Shown piece by piece: positions 18,155 through 27,621 of a stretch of DNA of 64,000 nt. The stretch lies in NCBI RefSeq assembly GCF_006125015.1, contig NZ_SZZN01000001.1, positions 744,001-808,000 of the forward strand, in the 5' to 3' direction. Below the pieces are notes generated by a model. That model saw only the letters and a program-made list of their open reading frames with translations, was not told where the DNA came from and made no database searches. The stretch is from Roseovarius arcticus. GTDB taxonomy: Bacteria; Pseudomonadota; Alphaproteobacteria; Rhodobacterales; Rhodobacteraceae. Numbering within the stretch: the stretch's first letter is position 1; the number at the start of each line of letters is the position of its first letter. The translations under genes were made by a program, and so were the position numbers.

Positions 18155-19528
18155 TCATTGTGATGCACCATCCGCCCAGTCGAACAGCCATTGTGCGGTG
18201 CGCAACAGCCGTGCGTCATTGCCGCGTGCCCCGATCAACTGCACGCCCATTGGCAGTCCCTCTTGCGAGGTCAGCAATGGCAAACTGATGCAGGGGGTAC
18301 CGCAGAGTGTCCAAAGGTTATTGAAGATCGGATCGCCTGTCGTTTCGAGCCCCTGTGGTGCCGGGCCGGTCGCAGCAGGGCACAGGATCGCGTCGCAGCG
18401 TGCGAGCATCTGGTCAAGTGCGGCATTCAGCAGCTTGGGCATGTCACGCGCCGACAGATAGTCGCGAGCAAGCGTAGCGTTCCCATGTTCGATCGCGTGA
18501 CGGGTCGCCTTGCCCAATTGGTCTGCGGCATCCCGCCAATAGGGATAATAGTGATATGACATCTCGGCAAAATTGATCAGCTTGTGCTGCTCTGCCGCGG
18601 TATCAAATAGGGCTGGTAACGGCATCTCAAACGCCTGATCGCCAAGTGCTTCGACCAACTCGTTAAACGCCTCTCGAAGCTGCGGGTCCGCGCCATCCCA
18701 TCCCGGAGGACGCACATAGCCAAGGACCGGCGTAAGAGGCGGCTTGGATGTAGCAGCGGCAAACAGGGCCGGTGTGGGTTCCGGATGGGTCGCAGCATCG
18801 TCTGCGTCGTGGCCAAAGAGCACCTCGGCCAACAAAGCGGCACCGGCGGGATCGCTTGCAAAGACGCCGACAGTGTCCAGCGAGGGTGATTGCGTCAGGA
18901 TCCCCCGGCGCGGGATGGCGCCGAATGTCGGCTTGTAGCCCGTGACCCCGCAATACGAGGCAGGCCTGATAATTGAGCCGCCCGTCTGGGTACCGATGGC
19001 CAGCGGCACCATGCCGTCAGCCACTGCTGCAGCGGACCCTTGGGATGACCCGCCCGGCGTGTGGGCCAGATCGTGCGGGTTGGCGGTCTTGCCGGGATGC
19101 ATGAAGGCAAGCTCGGTCGCGACCGTCTTGCCCATGATGATCGCACCCTCTTTCTTGAGCCGTTCAACGACGAAGGCGTCACGAAGTGGCACGCGCCCCG
19201 CGTCCCGCGCACAGCCGTTGGTTGTCGGGATGCGGGCGGTGTCTATGATATCTTTGAGGCCCACAGGCAACCCGTGCAAACGGCCCAATGGACGGCCCGC
19301 GCGGCGGTGCGCATCCATCGTACGGGCCTGCGCGCGGACGAATTCGGGATCAAACCATGCCCATGCGCCAACATCCGGCTCGCGCGCTTCAATCCGCGAA
19401 ATGTAGCCTTCCACCAAGGTGATTGCGTCCAGCGCCCCGGATGCCAGCCTTTCGCGTAGCAGCGCAACACTGGGCGGCTTGCTGGGTGCAGGTGCACTAT
19501 CGGCTGACTGTCTTGCCTTAGCGTCCAT
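18155..19528 (-). CDS. amidase of the amidase-signature family
   Basis: The 457-residue enzyme has the Ser-cisSer-Lys triad: Lys92 in GLPVGLKDIID, the cis-Ser in GGSSQGSAAAVADG (about 161-162) and the nucleophile Ser185 in GTQTGGSIIRPA. It hydrolyses an amide to a carboxylic acid plus ammonia; which amide is not visible. GatA is unlikely because no gatB or gatC is near. Its start overlaps the end of the TRAP large permease gene by 11 bp, so the imported solute is probably its substrate. Confidence 0.88.
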   Translation of the reverse strand: MDAKARQSADSAPAPSKPPSVALLRERLASGALDAITLVEGYISRIEAREPDVGAWAWFDPEFVRAQARTMDAHRRAGRPLGRLHGLPVGLKDIIDTARIPTTNGCARDAGRVPLRDAFVVERLKKEGAIIMGKTVATELAFMHPGKTANPHDLAHTPGGSSQGSAAAVADGMVPLAIGTQTGGSIIRPASYCGVTGYKPTFGAIPRRGILTQSPSLDTVGVFASDPAGAALLAEVLFGHDADDAATHPEPTPALFAAATSKPPLTPVLGYVRPPGWDGADPQLREAFNELVEALGDQAFEMPLPALFDTAAEQHKLINFAEMSYHYYPYWRDAADQLGKATRHAIEHGNATLARDYLSARDMPKLLNAALDQMLARCDAILCPAATGPAPQGLETTGDPIFNNLWTLCGTPCISLPLLTSQEGLPMGVQLIGARGNDARLLRTAQWLFDWADGASQ

Positions 19529-20936
19529 AGAACAGCTCCGGCAGATAGAACACGATGGACGGGAAGATATACATCAGAACCATTGACACGATCACGCAGA
19601 ACAGAAACGGCATCACGCCCTTGAAGATCTGCGTCAGTCGCAGTTCGGGCGGTGCAATCCCTTTGAGGTAGTAGGCCGACATGGCCATAGGCGGCGTTAA
19701 AAAACTGGTCTGCAGGTTAAGCGCCACAAGGATGCCGAAAAACAGCGGATCAATGTCGAAGATAGCCAACAGCGGTAGAAAGATCGGCACAAAGATGATG
19801 ATAATCTCGGACCATTCAAGCGGCCAACCCAGCAAGAAAATGATGAGCTGCGCAAGGATCAGGAACATGATTGGCGACAGATCCAGTGACTGCACGAATT
19901 CCGAAATCACCTGCTCGCCGCCGAGATACGAAAACACTGCGGAAAACGTGTAGGAGCCGACAAAGAGCCAACAGACCATCGCCGTAGTGCGCACCGTCAG
20001 ATAGACGCTTTCGCGCATCCGCTGCCAAGTCATGGCGCGATAGACGAAGGCCAGGAAAATCCCGCCCAATGCCCCGATCGAAGCCGCCTCGGTTGGGGTG
20101 GCAAGGCCAAAAAGGATAGACCCCAGCACTGCAAAGATCAGGAAGGCGAGCGGCACAAAGGAAGTAACGATCATAAACAATAGCTTGGCCATCGGTATGT
20201 CCGGCACCTCGTCATCTGTGGGACGCGGGGCCGCGGACGGCTGAAGGATCGACCGACCGACGATATAGACCAGATAAAGACCGACAAGTGTCAGCCCCGG
20301 CAGCAAGGCCGCCGCGTACAGCTTCACGATGGAGACATTGGTTGCCGCCGCATAGACGATCAGCATGATTGACGGCGGTATCAGGATGCCGAGCGTGCCG
20401 CCCGCGCAGATGATGCCCGCAGCAAAAGAAGGATCATAGCGCGCCTTGAGCATTGCCGGCAGCGCCAGCAACCCCATCAGCGTCACGACGGCCCCCACGA
20501 TTCCCGTCGCCGTGGCAAAGAGCGCACAGGTGATCAAGGCGGCCACGCCCATTGATCCGGGCATGTTTTTGGACGCGACGTTAAGCGTCGAGAACAACCG
20601 GTCCACGATGTTCGAGCGTTCGACGATATAGCCCATGAACAGGAACAGGGGCACGGCTGTCAGCACTTCGTTGGCCATCACCGTATACGTCTGGTTCACG
20701 AAGAGATCGAATATTCGGTTGTTGAATAACCCCTCGAACCAGGTGGACCACTGCTCCCATTGCCCCGCGGTTTCATCAAGGCGGTCAAAGCTGCGCCACA
20801 TGCGGCGGGCGTCAAAATATGCATAGTAGCCAAAGCCTATGCCCATTGCCATCAGCGTAAAGGCGATCGGAAAGCCAAGGAAAACGAAGGCAATGAAGAG
20901 CCCCAGCATCAACAAGGCGATTTGTGGATCGGTCAT
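19518..20936 (-). CDS. TRAP transporter large permease (DctM-like)
   Basis: The 472-residue protein has 11-12 membrane helices typical of the DctM domain: FLGFPIAFTLMAMGIGFG at the start, VPLFLFMGYIVE, GGTLGILIPPSIMLIVYA (the conserved IPPS loop) and PTEAASIGALGGI. It carries an extra charged loop of about 45 residues after helix 1. With the small permease and the binding protein it forms a Na+-driven uptake system for an organic acid or related solute. It overlaps the small-permease gene by 4 bp. Confidence 0.92.
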   Translation of the reverse strand: MTDPQIALLMLGLFIAFVFLGFPIAFTLMAMGIGFGYYAYFDARRMWRSFDRLDETAGQWEQWSTWFEGLFNNRIFDLFVNQTYTVMANEVLTAVPLFLFMGYIVERSNIVDRLFSTLNVASKNMPGSMGVAALITCALFATATGIVGAVVTLMGLLALPAMLKARYDPSFAAGIICAGGTLGILIPPSIMLIVYAAATNVSIVKLYAAALLPGLTLVGLYLVYIVGRSILQPSAAPRPTDDEVPDIPMAKLLFMIVTSFVPLAFLIFAVLGSILFGLATPTEAASIGALGGIFLAFVYRAMTWQRMRESVYLTVRTTAMVCWLFVGSYTFSAVFSYLGGEQVISEFVQSLDLSPIMFLILAQLIIFLLGWPLEWSEIIIIFVPIFLPLLAIFDIDPLFFGILVALNLQTSFLTPPMAMSAYYLKGIAPPELRLTQIFKGVMPFLFCVIVSMVLMYIFPSIVFYLPELFYGR

Positions 20937-21517
20937 GTGATATGATCTTTCTCGGCCTTGTTGGCCGCTCGCATCATGAGGTCTTCGGTCTCAAACACGT
21001 CCTCATCCGCTTCAAGCCAGTAATTGTCGCGCATCGCGAGAATGCAGCGACACACTTGGGCCATTCCTTGAATGAAGAGCAGGATGCCCGCAGCTACGAT
21101 CACCGCTTTGAACTGGTAGATCGGCACGCCTGCCGGGCTGTTGACCGACACCTCGCCGTATTGCCATGATCGGGCGGCATATTTCCAACCGGACAGGATC
21201 AACGCCGTCACGCCGGGAAAAAAGAAGACCAGATAGAGCACCAAATCAATCTTGGCTTGGGTCTTGGGTTGCAAGAGCCGGTAGAGAAAATCCCCCCGCA
21301 CATGCCCGCCGCGCGACAGGGTATAGGCACCGCCCATCATGAACAGCGTCCCGTACATAATAAACGAGACGTCCAATGCCCAAGCCGTAGGGTTGTTCAT
21401 CACGTAGCGGACGAAAACTTCGTAACCGGTCCCCAGCGACATCAGGAGGATCAGCCATGCAAAAGCCTTTCCGAACCATGCGGAAAGGTTATCGGCAAAC
21501 CCAATGAATGCTACCAT
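20933..21517 (-). CDS. TRAP transporter small permease (DctQ-like)
   Basis: The 194-residue protein has four membrane helices and the DctQ pattern LSAWFGKAFAWLILLMSLGT, YEVFVRYVMNNPTAWALDVS and GGAYTLSRGGHVRGDFLY. The ATG at 21517 is chosen because GGGGG precedes it and the DctQ homology begins just after; the frame upstream is open but not conserved-looking. It pairs with the overlapping large permease. Confidence 0.88.
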   Translation of the reverse strand: MVAFIGFADNLSAWFGKAFAWLILLMSLGTGYEVFVRYVMNNPTAWALDVSFIMYGTLFMMGGAYTLSRGGHVRGDFLYRLLQPKTQAKIDLVLYLVFFFPGVTALILSGWKYAARSWQYGEVSVNSPAGVPIYQFKAVIVAAGILLFIQGMAQVCRCILAMRDNYWLEADEDVFETEDLMMRAANKAEKDHIT

Positions 21518-21591
21518 AGTGCCCCCGTAGTTCGCATATGCTTCCCGGCACGCCATGTGCCGGGAAGTGTTTCATGCATTATCGATCTCAG

Positions 21592-22722
21592 TCAGAGTTT
21601 GAGCTTGCCGGGGAAGTAATGCTCATAGGCTAGCGCATAGTCGGGCGCGTTCATCAACTCGTAGAAGCCAACTTTTTCGACCCACTCACGCTGACTATCG
21701 AGAGTTTTCTTCATAAACGGATCGGCTTCCAACTCAGGCAGCAGATCGTCCCAGCCCTTAAGCTCGGCATCAAGGATCTCTTTGGACGTGCGGTGAACCG
21801 TGACGTCGGCCTCGTTCTGGAGCCACTGAAGGTCTTCTGAATAGCGGCGCATCGCTTTGTTGCTGTTTGCAGTTGACGCAGCTTCGACGCCGTATTTCAG
21901 AATCGCCTGAAGGTCTGGGTCCAGGTCCTCAAGGAAGGTCTTTGAGAACAGGAACTCGAAGGCTTCGGACGCTTGGTGGTAGGAAGATAGATAGTAATTC
22001 TTAGCCACGTCCTGCGCACCAAAGTCCTTATCAGACGATGGGTTGTTAAACTCGAATGCGTCGATTACGCCGCGCTCCATCGCGGGGACGATTTCGCCGC
22101 CCGGCAACTGCGCGACTGACATACCCATGCTGGCCATCAGATCAGCGGCTAGACCCACGGTACGGTATTTGAATCCGTTCAGGTCAGCGACAGTGTTTAC
22201 TTCGCCCTTGAACCAGCCAAAAGGCTGTGCCGGCATTGGAAATCCGAGATAGCCGACCACGTCGAGGCCCATGATTTCTTGGGTCAGTTCACGGTAAAGC
22301 TCTTGGCCGCCCCCTTCATAGAACCAGCCGAGCATCGCAGTGGACGAGCCACCAAAGACCGGGCCTGTGCCGAACAGCGATGCGGCTTTGTTTTTGCCAT
22401 ACCAGTAGGCGGAAACCGACTGTGCTGCATCGATCAGGCCATCATTCACCGCGTCCAAAACTTGGAATGCAGCCACCACAGCACCCGCAGGCAGCACATC
22501 CACCTTCAGGCGGCCACCAGACATTTCTTCTACCCGCGTGGCATAATCACGGGCAAATTCCTGCCAGATATTGGCGTCGTTCCATGATGTTTGCATTTTG
22601 AGGACAATCGGCGCCTGCGCAAGAACGGCTGGCGCAGCAAGCATGCTGCCAGTGGCAACACCGCCGGCAAGGGCCGATTTCGTCAGAAACGAGCGGCGGT
22701 TAACATTACGACTATTTGACAT
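21592..22722 (-). CDS. TRAP transporter substrate-binding protein (DctP-like)
   Basis: The 376-residue periplasmic protein has a twin-arginine signal (NRRSFLTKSALAGG) with cleavage near AVLAQA. It belongs to the TRAP-T solute-receptor family with LKMQTSWNDANIWQEFARDY, AVNDGLIDAAQSVSAYW and a C-terminal YEHYFPGKLKL. It resembles the branch that binds 2-keto or hydroxy acids rather than the C4-dicarboxylate type; this is a judgement by overall pattern. GGGAGGAGAAAAT precedes the ATG. It is the first gene of the operon. Confidence 0.88.
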   Translation of the reverse strand: MSNSRNVNRRSFLTKSALAGGVATGSMLAAPAVLAQAPIVLKMQTSWNDANIWQEFARDYATRVEEMSGGRLKVDVLPAGAVVAAFQVLDAVNDGLIDAAQSVSAYWYGKNKAASLFGTGPVFGGSSTAMLGWFYEGGGQELYRELTQEIMGLDVVGYLGFPMPAQPFGWFKGEVNTVADLNGFKYRTVGLAADLMASMGMSVAQLPGGEIVPAMERGVIDAFEFNNPSSDKDFGAQDVAKNYYLSSYHQASEAFEFLFSKTFLEDLDPDLQAILKYGVEAASTANSNKAMRRYSEDLQWLQNEADVTVHRTSKEILDAELKGWDDLLPELEADPFMKKTLDSQREWVEKVGFYELMNAPDYALAYEHYFPGKLKL

Positions 22723-23193
22723 ATTTTCTCCTCCCAGAGCGATCGTACGTTCGTTATAATGCAGAGCAGTCAGGGGACGACGATCTAAGGCTTTACCCTA
22801 ACGTCTCGATTTTAGTTGGCAAGGAAACAGCCGCGAGACGAAGAAAAAAGCTCTGCGCGCTTAGCTGTTCTCCGTCTCGACGGTTGGTGTCGCAAAGCTA
22901 TCTTTCGTTTCCATCACACTGAGATAGAAACCTAATTTTGCAACTATACGTTTGAGAAAGGCAGCGGTGGCTTAGAGGTGAGATGTCTGTGGCGGACTGG
23001 GGTCATTCACTTAGGGGACCCCGCATATCTCCCGGAATCGGAGGTATGCAATACCAACGATAGGGCTGCGCGGGAGGCGATTCCTTGTGCCATGCAGATA
23101 GATGGAGATGCTGGACGGGCGCCTACCGTCCCCGCCTGAAGGTGCGTTGAGACACGCGCACTCGGGCAGGATAGGGCAGGTGGCAATGATTGC
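22723..23193. other. intergenic stretch holding the TRAP operon promoter region
   Basis: No gene is supported here. The palindromic CGATCGTACG/CGAACG-like segment at 22741-22753 lies close upstream of the TRAP binding-protein gene and may be an operator. Around 23012 a small GGGGACCCC palindrome occurs. The rest shows nothing recognisable. Confidence 0.3.
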
Positions 23194-23931
23194 TCAGCCG
23201 CAATACTGCGACTGCACATCGTAGCGCGGCATCGTGAGATAGCGGTAAAGATCGTTCGGGATCCGTAAATTGTCAAAAACGCCTCCGCCCAATTCCGCAG
23301 GCTGTCCGGTCGGCGACCCGTCCCGCCCTTGGTTTAGAACGCCACGAGCCTGCTCCAATTCCAAAGCGGAATAGATTGATGGTGGAAATTCAAGCCTGAC
23401 GGACTGGCAAATAAGCTGATCCTTCAATGTGACTTGCGCAATCTGACCGGGTTCACGCTCTAACAATTGGACGACGTGGCCGGCCTTGATGCCAATTCCG
23501 CGAGTTTCAAAGGTCAACGGTTCGCGCAACTCGAAAAGACGCGTGTTCGGACCCGGTCCAAACAAATCGTCTTCGCCTTGCCAGGTATCTCCGGACGCGA
23601 ACTTCAACCTGAAAACCCCTGGCGGAACAAGCACCTTGAAAAAAGCGCCACCTTTTATGTAGGCGGCCAAGGCGGCAGCATCAGTGTTCTCGTCGATCAA
23701 TGTCAGAAAGTAGTTCTGACCCGGCGGCGTTTTGACCTGCAGGGGAAACACTGCTGGTAGACCGCTCCGGTTCCACATCAGTCCGGCTTGCTGAGCGGGG
23801 CGTACCGCCGCGCTATCTCCGGCGCTTGCAAACGGCGCAGCCGCGCAGAGCAAAAGCACAAGCATCAACCCTGCGATTCTTCCTCTGCGGATCAGTTCCA
23901 ACAAAGCAGTCTCACTTCCAAGTATTGCCAT
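23194..23931 (-). CDS. hypothetical exported protein
   Basis: The 245-residue product (from the ATG at 23931) has an N-region with RRGR, a hydrophobic stretch GLMLVLLLCAAAPFASA and a probable cleavage after ASA. The mature part contains PPGQNYFLTLIDENTDAAAL, GGAFFKVLVPPGVFRLKFAS and DTWQGEDDLFGPGPNTRLFE, followed by a beta-rich tail with two Cys. No family was recognised. In-frame ATGs further upstream (to 24075) have no better ribosome binding site, so the start is uncertain. It stands alone. Confidence 0.6.
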   Translation of the reverse strand: MAILGSETALLELIRRGRIAGLMLVLLLCAAAPFASAGDSAAVRPAQQAGLMWNRSGLPAVFPLQVKTPPGQNYFLTLIDENTDAAALAAYIKGGAFFKVLVPPGVFRLKFASGDTWQGEDDLFGPGPNTRLFELREPLTFETRGIGIKAGHVVQLLEREPGQIAQVTLKDQLICQSVRLEFPPSIYSALELEQARGVLNQGRDGSPTGQPAELGGGVFDNLRIPNDLYRYLTMPRYDVQSQYCG

Positions 23932-24352
23932 ATTCGTCCGGACAGATTGTCCCCTAACCTTTACCCTATTTGCCATCGTCATGCATTTAATCATCAAGCG
24001 TGCTGGCACAACCTCCATCTGAGCCGTGAAGGTGTCGCAACCCCGGCGGTCGTCAAGGCCACTAACGCCGCGCACCGAAGCACTACGAGGCAGGCCGCGC
24101 CGCCGTAGGCTCCGCGACTGACTCCGATGAGCCCATTCCGGCAGGGGATGTTCTGAGGTTGGGTCATTTATCGTGATGCGACCAGTGGCAAGCTAATCGG
24201 AAAAAAATGACTTGTGGGGCAGGGCGCGTGATTGGGCAGAAAGCACATTGCGCGAGCATCGACCTGCCTACCTGGCAGATGAACAGGACAAGGACATACG
24301 CGCGCAATTCAATATTATTTACGCCGCGCCACTTCCCTCAATTTGGGCAAGG
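23932..24352. other. intergenic stretch with no supported gene
   Basis: The stretch lies between the exported protein's probable start and the 3' end of the LysR gene. Short frames on both strands have no protein-like pattern. Confidence 0.3.
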
Positions 24353-25327
24353 TCATGCAATCAGCTTAAAGCTGTCCACGAGCCAGGGGGTGCTTTGGTG
24401 AAACGGCGTGATTGCATAGTCGCTGATCAGGCTGCGCATTTTGCTGTCGACCAGCTCAATTACAGATCTGGAACAATCCGGAGTCGAGACTATCGCCAAT
24501 GTGCGGGAGAAGCTCTTGCCGGGGAACCGGTGCATGCGCAGCTTGGGCTGAAACCGTTTTGCACGGGAAAACAACAATGGGGTGGTGATCGTCCACCCCG
24601 CCCCCGCAGCCACCATAGCCATCAAGGTCTGGTTGTTACTGCACTCGAATCTATGTGGCGAAGACACGCCAATACGGCGCAGTTGCGATTCAATCTGGCG
24701 CGCAATCATCAGGTTGCCGGAAAAGCGTAGGAACGGCAGTTTCGCGCGGCCCTCCACGATATCCGAAAGAGATTGCTCGCTGACGCGTGGCAGCACCACA
24801 ACAAATGGGTCGCGCAGCAAGGGCCGATCCTGCAGATCAATAAGCCTTTCGGTCGGCTCAGTCGTGATCCCCAAATCCAATTGACGGTTGCGTAACATCT
24901 CAATCACGTCGTGGCTGGACCCGGTTTGGTACATGAAATCGCAGGTTGGCATGCTGTCGGACAGAAAGACGGCCAATTCGGGGATGATATCGCTGTCGAA
25001 ATCTTCGATTGTGCCTAGCCTGAGATAGCTGGCCTCTGTCACGCTTCCAGCCGACGCTTCGGCCTTCGCCTTGCGGATGGAGAACAGCGCATCGTCGATG
25101 TTGCGCAGAAATGCCTTTCCTTTGGGGGTCAGTACCATTGGCCTGCGGGCGTGGTTAAACAGCTCGACCCCCAGATTATCCTCCAGATTACGCAGATGGT
25201 GCGAGACCGTGCTGATCGAGAGGCCGCTTTCCAAGGACGCAGCCTGAAGCGATCCGTTCTTGGCGCAGATCTGAAACAGCTCTAGCGACTTTAGGCTGAG
25301 ATCCTTGGAAGCGAAGGGGCGCGGCAT
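24353..25327 (-). CDS. LysR-family transcriptional regulator
   Basis: The 324-residue protein has the LysR helix-turn-helix at residues 10-70 (LELFQICAKNGSLQAASLES, ISTVSHHLRNLEDNLGVELF). A two-lobed periplasmic-binding-like effector domain follows, with LRLGTIEDFDSDIIPELAVF, RNRQLDLGITTEP and LMAMVAAGAGWTITTP. It is divergent from the taurine-type ABC transporter across 400 bp and is the likely regulator of that operon. The effector is probably the transported compound or a breakdown product. Confidence 0.88.
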   Translation of the reverse strand: MPRPFASKDLSLKSLELFQICAKNGSLQAASLESGLSISTVSHHLRNLEDNLGVELFNHARRPMVLTPKGKAFLRNIDDALFSIRKAKAEASAGSVTEASYLRLGTIEDFDSDIIPELAVFLSDSMPTCDFMYQTGSSHDVIEMLRNRQLDLGITTEPTERLIDLQDRPLLRDPFVVVLPRVSEQSLSDIVEGRAKLPFLRFSGNLMIARQIESQLRRIGVSSPHRFECSNNQTLMAMVAAGAGWTITTPLLFSRAKRFQPKLRMHRFPGKSFSRTLAIVSTPDCSRSVIELVDSKMRSLISDYAITPFHQSTPWLVDSFKLIA

Positions 25328-25728
25328 AAGGTACCCTCTGAGCTAATTTCATGAATATGCTTGTTACTACATATACGAAATATAACTATCAATAAATTTC
25401 AACTAACAATTTATATTCGGTCACCTAGTCGATGCATGGAAGCCTCGGGCACGATAGGCGGCTGCCGGCCGGATAGTGCCCGGTAAACGAGCAGTGCATC
25501 GAACGTATGAGCTTTCTATTCAGCTATCAAAACGGGCTTTGGGGAGTTCGACTGCGACAGAAACTGTTCAATACGTCAGCGAGGCGCCAGATAACACCCT
25601 GCCGATGCAAAACCGAAGAGAGGCCTGTCGATACGCCACTGCGGCACGAGAAAATCTAAAGATTTTCAAGCCAACAGCACTGCAATGATCAAATTCAAAA
25701 ATAAGATCAAACAAGGAGGACTCCAAGA
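25328..25728. promoter_or_regulatory. divergent promoter region between the LysR gene and the ABC transporter
   Basis: The 401-bp gap is AT-rich next to the LysR gene (25345-25420, e.g. ACATATACGAAATATAACTAT), fitting overlapping LysR binding and promoter sites. It ends with AAGGAGGA 12 bases before the binding-protein ATG, a strong ribosome binding site. No exact operator is assigned and no gene is supported in between. Confidence 0.4.
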
Positions 25729-26730
25729 ATGAAAAACGGAATCAAACTGACATCTATCCTCGCGAGCGTCGTCGCCACTTTTGCGGCGCAGGGCGCTGCC
25801 GCGCAAGACCAGATCACGGTCGGCTATTTTCAGGAATGGCCGATGCCGTTCCAATACGCCAAGGTCGAAGGCATGTATGACGAGGCGATGGGGATGGAAG
25901 TCCAGTGGCGTGCCTTCGACACTGGCACTGCGATGAGCGCGGCAATGGCATCGGGCGATGTGCAGCTTGTCGTCAGCCAAGGTGTGCCGCCCTTCGTGGT
26001 CGCGACAAGCGCGGGTCAGGATCTGCAGATTCTCGACGTGGCCGTAAGCTATGCCGAGAACGATAACTGTGTGGTGCGCGAAGCGCTCGAGATCGACAAG
26101 GACAGCGCGGCGGAGCTCGCCGGCAAGAAGGTCGCTGTGCCGCTGGGCACTGCCGCACATTACAGCTTCATCAAGCAGATGAACCACTTCGGCGTCGACA
26201 TCGGATCGATGCAGGTCGTCAACATGGCCCCGCCGGAAGGCGCCGCGGCCATTGCGCAGGGTTCGGTGGACATGGCATGCGGCTGGGGCGGTAGCCTGCG
26301 TCGGATGCTGGAGCATGGAAACAGCCTGCTGACTGGCGCGGAAAAGGAAGAGCTTGGTATCCTTATCTTTGACGTAACCTCCGGCCCGACCGACTTCGTT
26401 GCTGAAAACCCCGATGTCGTGGCGGCGTTCCTCAGCGTGACGGCCGAGGCGAACGAGATGTGGAACAGCGGCGAGAACACCGACAAAATGCTTCCCGTCA
26501 TCGCCAAGGATGCTGGCATGGACGAAGACGAGGCTGCCGAAACAATCGCCACGTTTACCTTTCCCACCGTCGAAGAGCAGCTTAGCCAAAAATGGCTTGG
26601 CGGCGGCGCGCAGGATTTCATGAAGGGCGTTGCCGATGTCTTCGTCGAGGCCGGGAGCATCGACTCCGCCAAGGACGATTACTCGCAAAACGTCAACGCC
26701 GCCCCGCTGGAGCAGGCTGCCAGCATGTAA
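25729..26730 (+). CDS. tauA: taurine-type ABC transporter substrate-binding protein
   Basis: The 333-residue periplasmic protein has a signal peptide (cleavage near GAAAQDQ). It fits the TauA/NMT1 family: ITVGYFQEWPMPFQYAKVEG, GDVQLVVSQGVPPFVVATSA, GKKVAVPLGTAAHYSFIKQM and GSVDMACGWGGSLRRMLEHG. The closest recognised pattern is the taurine-binding group. No taurine catabolic gene (tpa, xsc or tauD) is adjacent, so a related sulfonate or amine ligand is possible. First gene of a three-gene operon. Confidence 0.8.
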   Translation: MKNGIKLTSILASVVATFAAQGAAAQDQITVGYFQEWPMPFQYAKVEGMYDEAMGMEVQWRAFDTGTAMSAAMASGDVQLVVSQGVPPFVVATSAGQDLQILDVAVSYAENDNCVVREALEIDKDSAAELAGKKVAVPLGTAAHYSFIKQMNHFGVDIGSMQVVNMAPPEGAAAIAQGSVDMACGWGGSLRRMLEHGNSLLTGAEKEELGILIFDVTSGPTDFVAENPDVVAAFLSVTAEANEMWNSGENTDKMLPVIAKDAGMDEDEAAETIATFTFPTVEEQLSQKWLGGGAQDFMKGVADVFVEAGSIDSAKDDYSQNVNAAPLEQAASM

Positions 26731-26811
26731 TCCAGTGATTTACGCGGGCGCGCGAAACTCCGGGCCCGCGTATTTTCGACCAAAGATCAATTCAAGGGTG
26801 CGTGGTGCCGT

Positions 26812-27621
26812 ATGTCGACACTTTCGATCAATAACTTGTCTATGCGGTTCGATCTTCCCAACGGAAGCTATGTGCAGGCGCTCAAGGACGTCTCACTGGA
26901 AATCAAAAGTGGCGAGCTTTTGAGCGTGTTGGGGCCCTCGGGCTGCGGCAAGACCACGTTGCTCAATATCCTTGCAGGTTTTCTGGCTCCAACTGAGGGA
27001 AGCGTGACGCTGGATGGCAATGCCGTGACCGGCCCCGGAGCCGAGCGCGGAATGGTTTTTCAGCAAGGCGCGCTATTCGAGTGGATGAGTGTGCGGGACA
27101 ACGTGAGCTTCGGGCCTCGGATGGCGGGCCGAAAGAAGAAAGACTACATTGAAAATGTGAACCACCTGCTCGACGTGGTGGGCCTCAAAGATTTCAAGGA
27201 CAAGTCTGTGTACGAACTCTCGGGCGGCATGCAGCAGCGCGTTGCTTTGGCGCGGTGCCTTGCAAACGAGCCGGCCGTAATCTTGATGGACGAGCCACTG
27301 GGTGCACTGGACGCGCTCACCCGCGAGAAAATGCAGGGGTTGGTCCTGCGCCTTTGGAAAGAGACTGGCAAGACGATCATCCTAATCACCCATTCGGTCG
27401 AGGAAGCCCTGCTATTGGGTGAGCGGCTTGTTGTGATGGCCCCGAGGCCGGGACGTATTCACAAAGAATACCGCCTTCCTTTTGCAGCGGCGGGAGTGGG
27501 CAAGGACTTGCGGGCCGTAAAGCGCGATCCAGAATTCGGCGAAAAACGTGAGGAAATCCTGTCTATGATCTGGGACATGGAAGAAGAGATAATGGGCCGC
27601 ACCGAGGAGGTCCCGGCATGA
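26812..27621 (+). CDS. tauB: ABC transporter ATPase (TauB/SsuB type)
   Basis: The 269-residue ATPase has Walker A GPSGCGKTT (about residues 42-50), a Q-loop VFQQGALFEWMSV, the signature LSGGMQQRVALARCL, Walker B VILMDEPLGALD and the H-loop ILITHSVEEALL. It energises the import system of the adjacent genes on the cytoplasmic face. Its stop overlaps the permease start by 4 bp (ATGA). Confidence 0.9.
   Translation: MSTLSINNLSMRFDLPNGSYVQALKDVSLEIKSGELLSVLGPSGCGKTTLLNILAGFLAPTEGSVTLDGNAVTGPGAERGMVFQQGALFEWMSVRDNVSFGPRMAGRKKKDYIENVNHLLDVVGLKDFKDKSVYELSGGMQQRVALARCLANEPAVILMDEPLGALDALTREKMQGLVLRLWKETGKTIILITHSVEEALLLGERLVVMAPRPGRIHKEYRLPFAAAGVGKDLRAVKRDPEFGEKREEILSMIWDMEEEIMGRTEEVPA

Noticed and set aside
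18155..19528. Amidase as GatA (tRNA amidotransferase subunit)
   Set aside because: No gatB/gatC nearby and the gene overlaps a TRAP permease gene, which fits a catabolic amidase.
25666..26688. Minus-strand frame of 340 codons
   Set aside because: It lies opposite the substrate-binding protein, whose signal peptide and family motifs are clear; the composition is a mirror of GC-rich codons.
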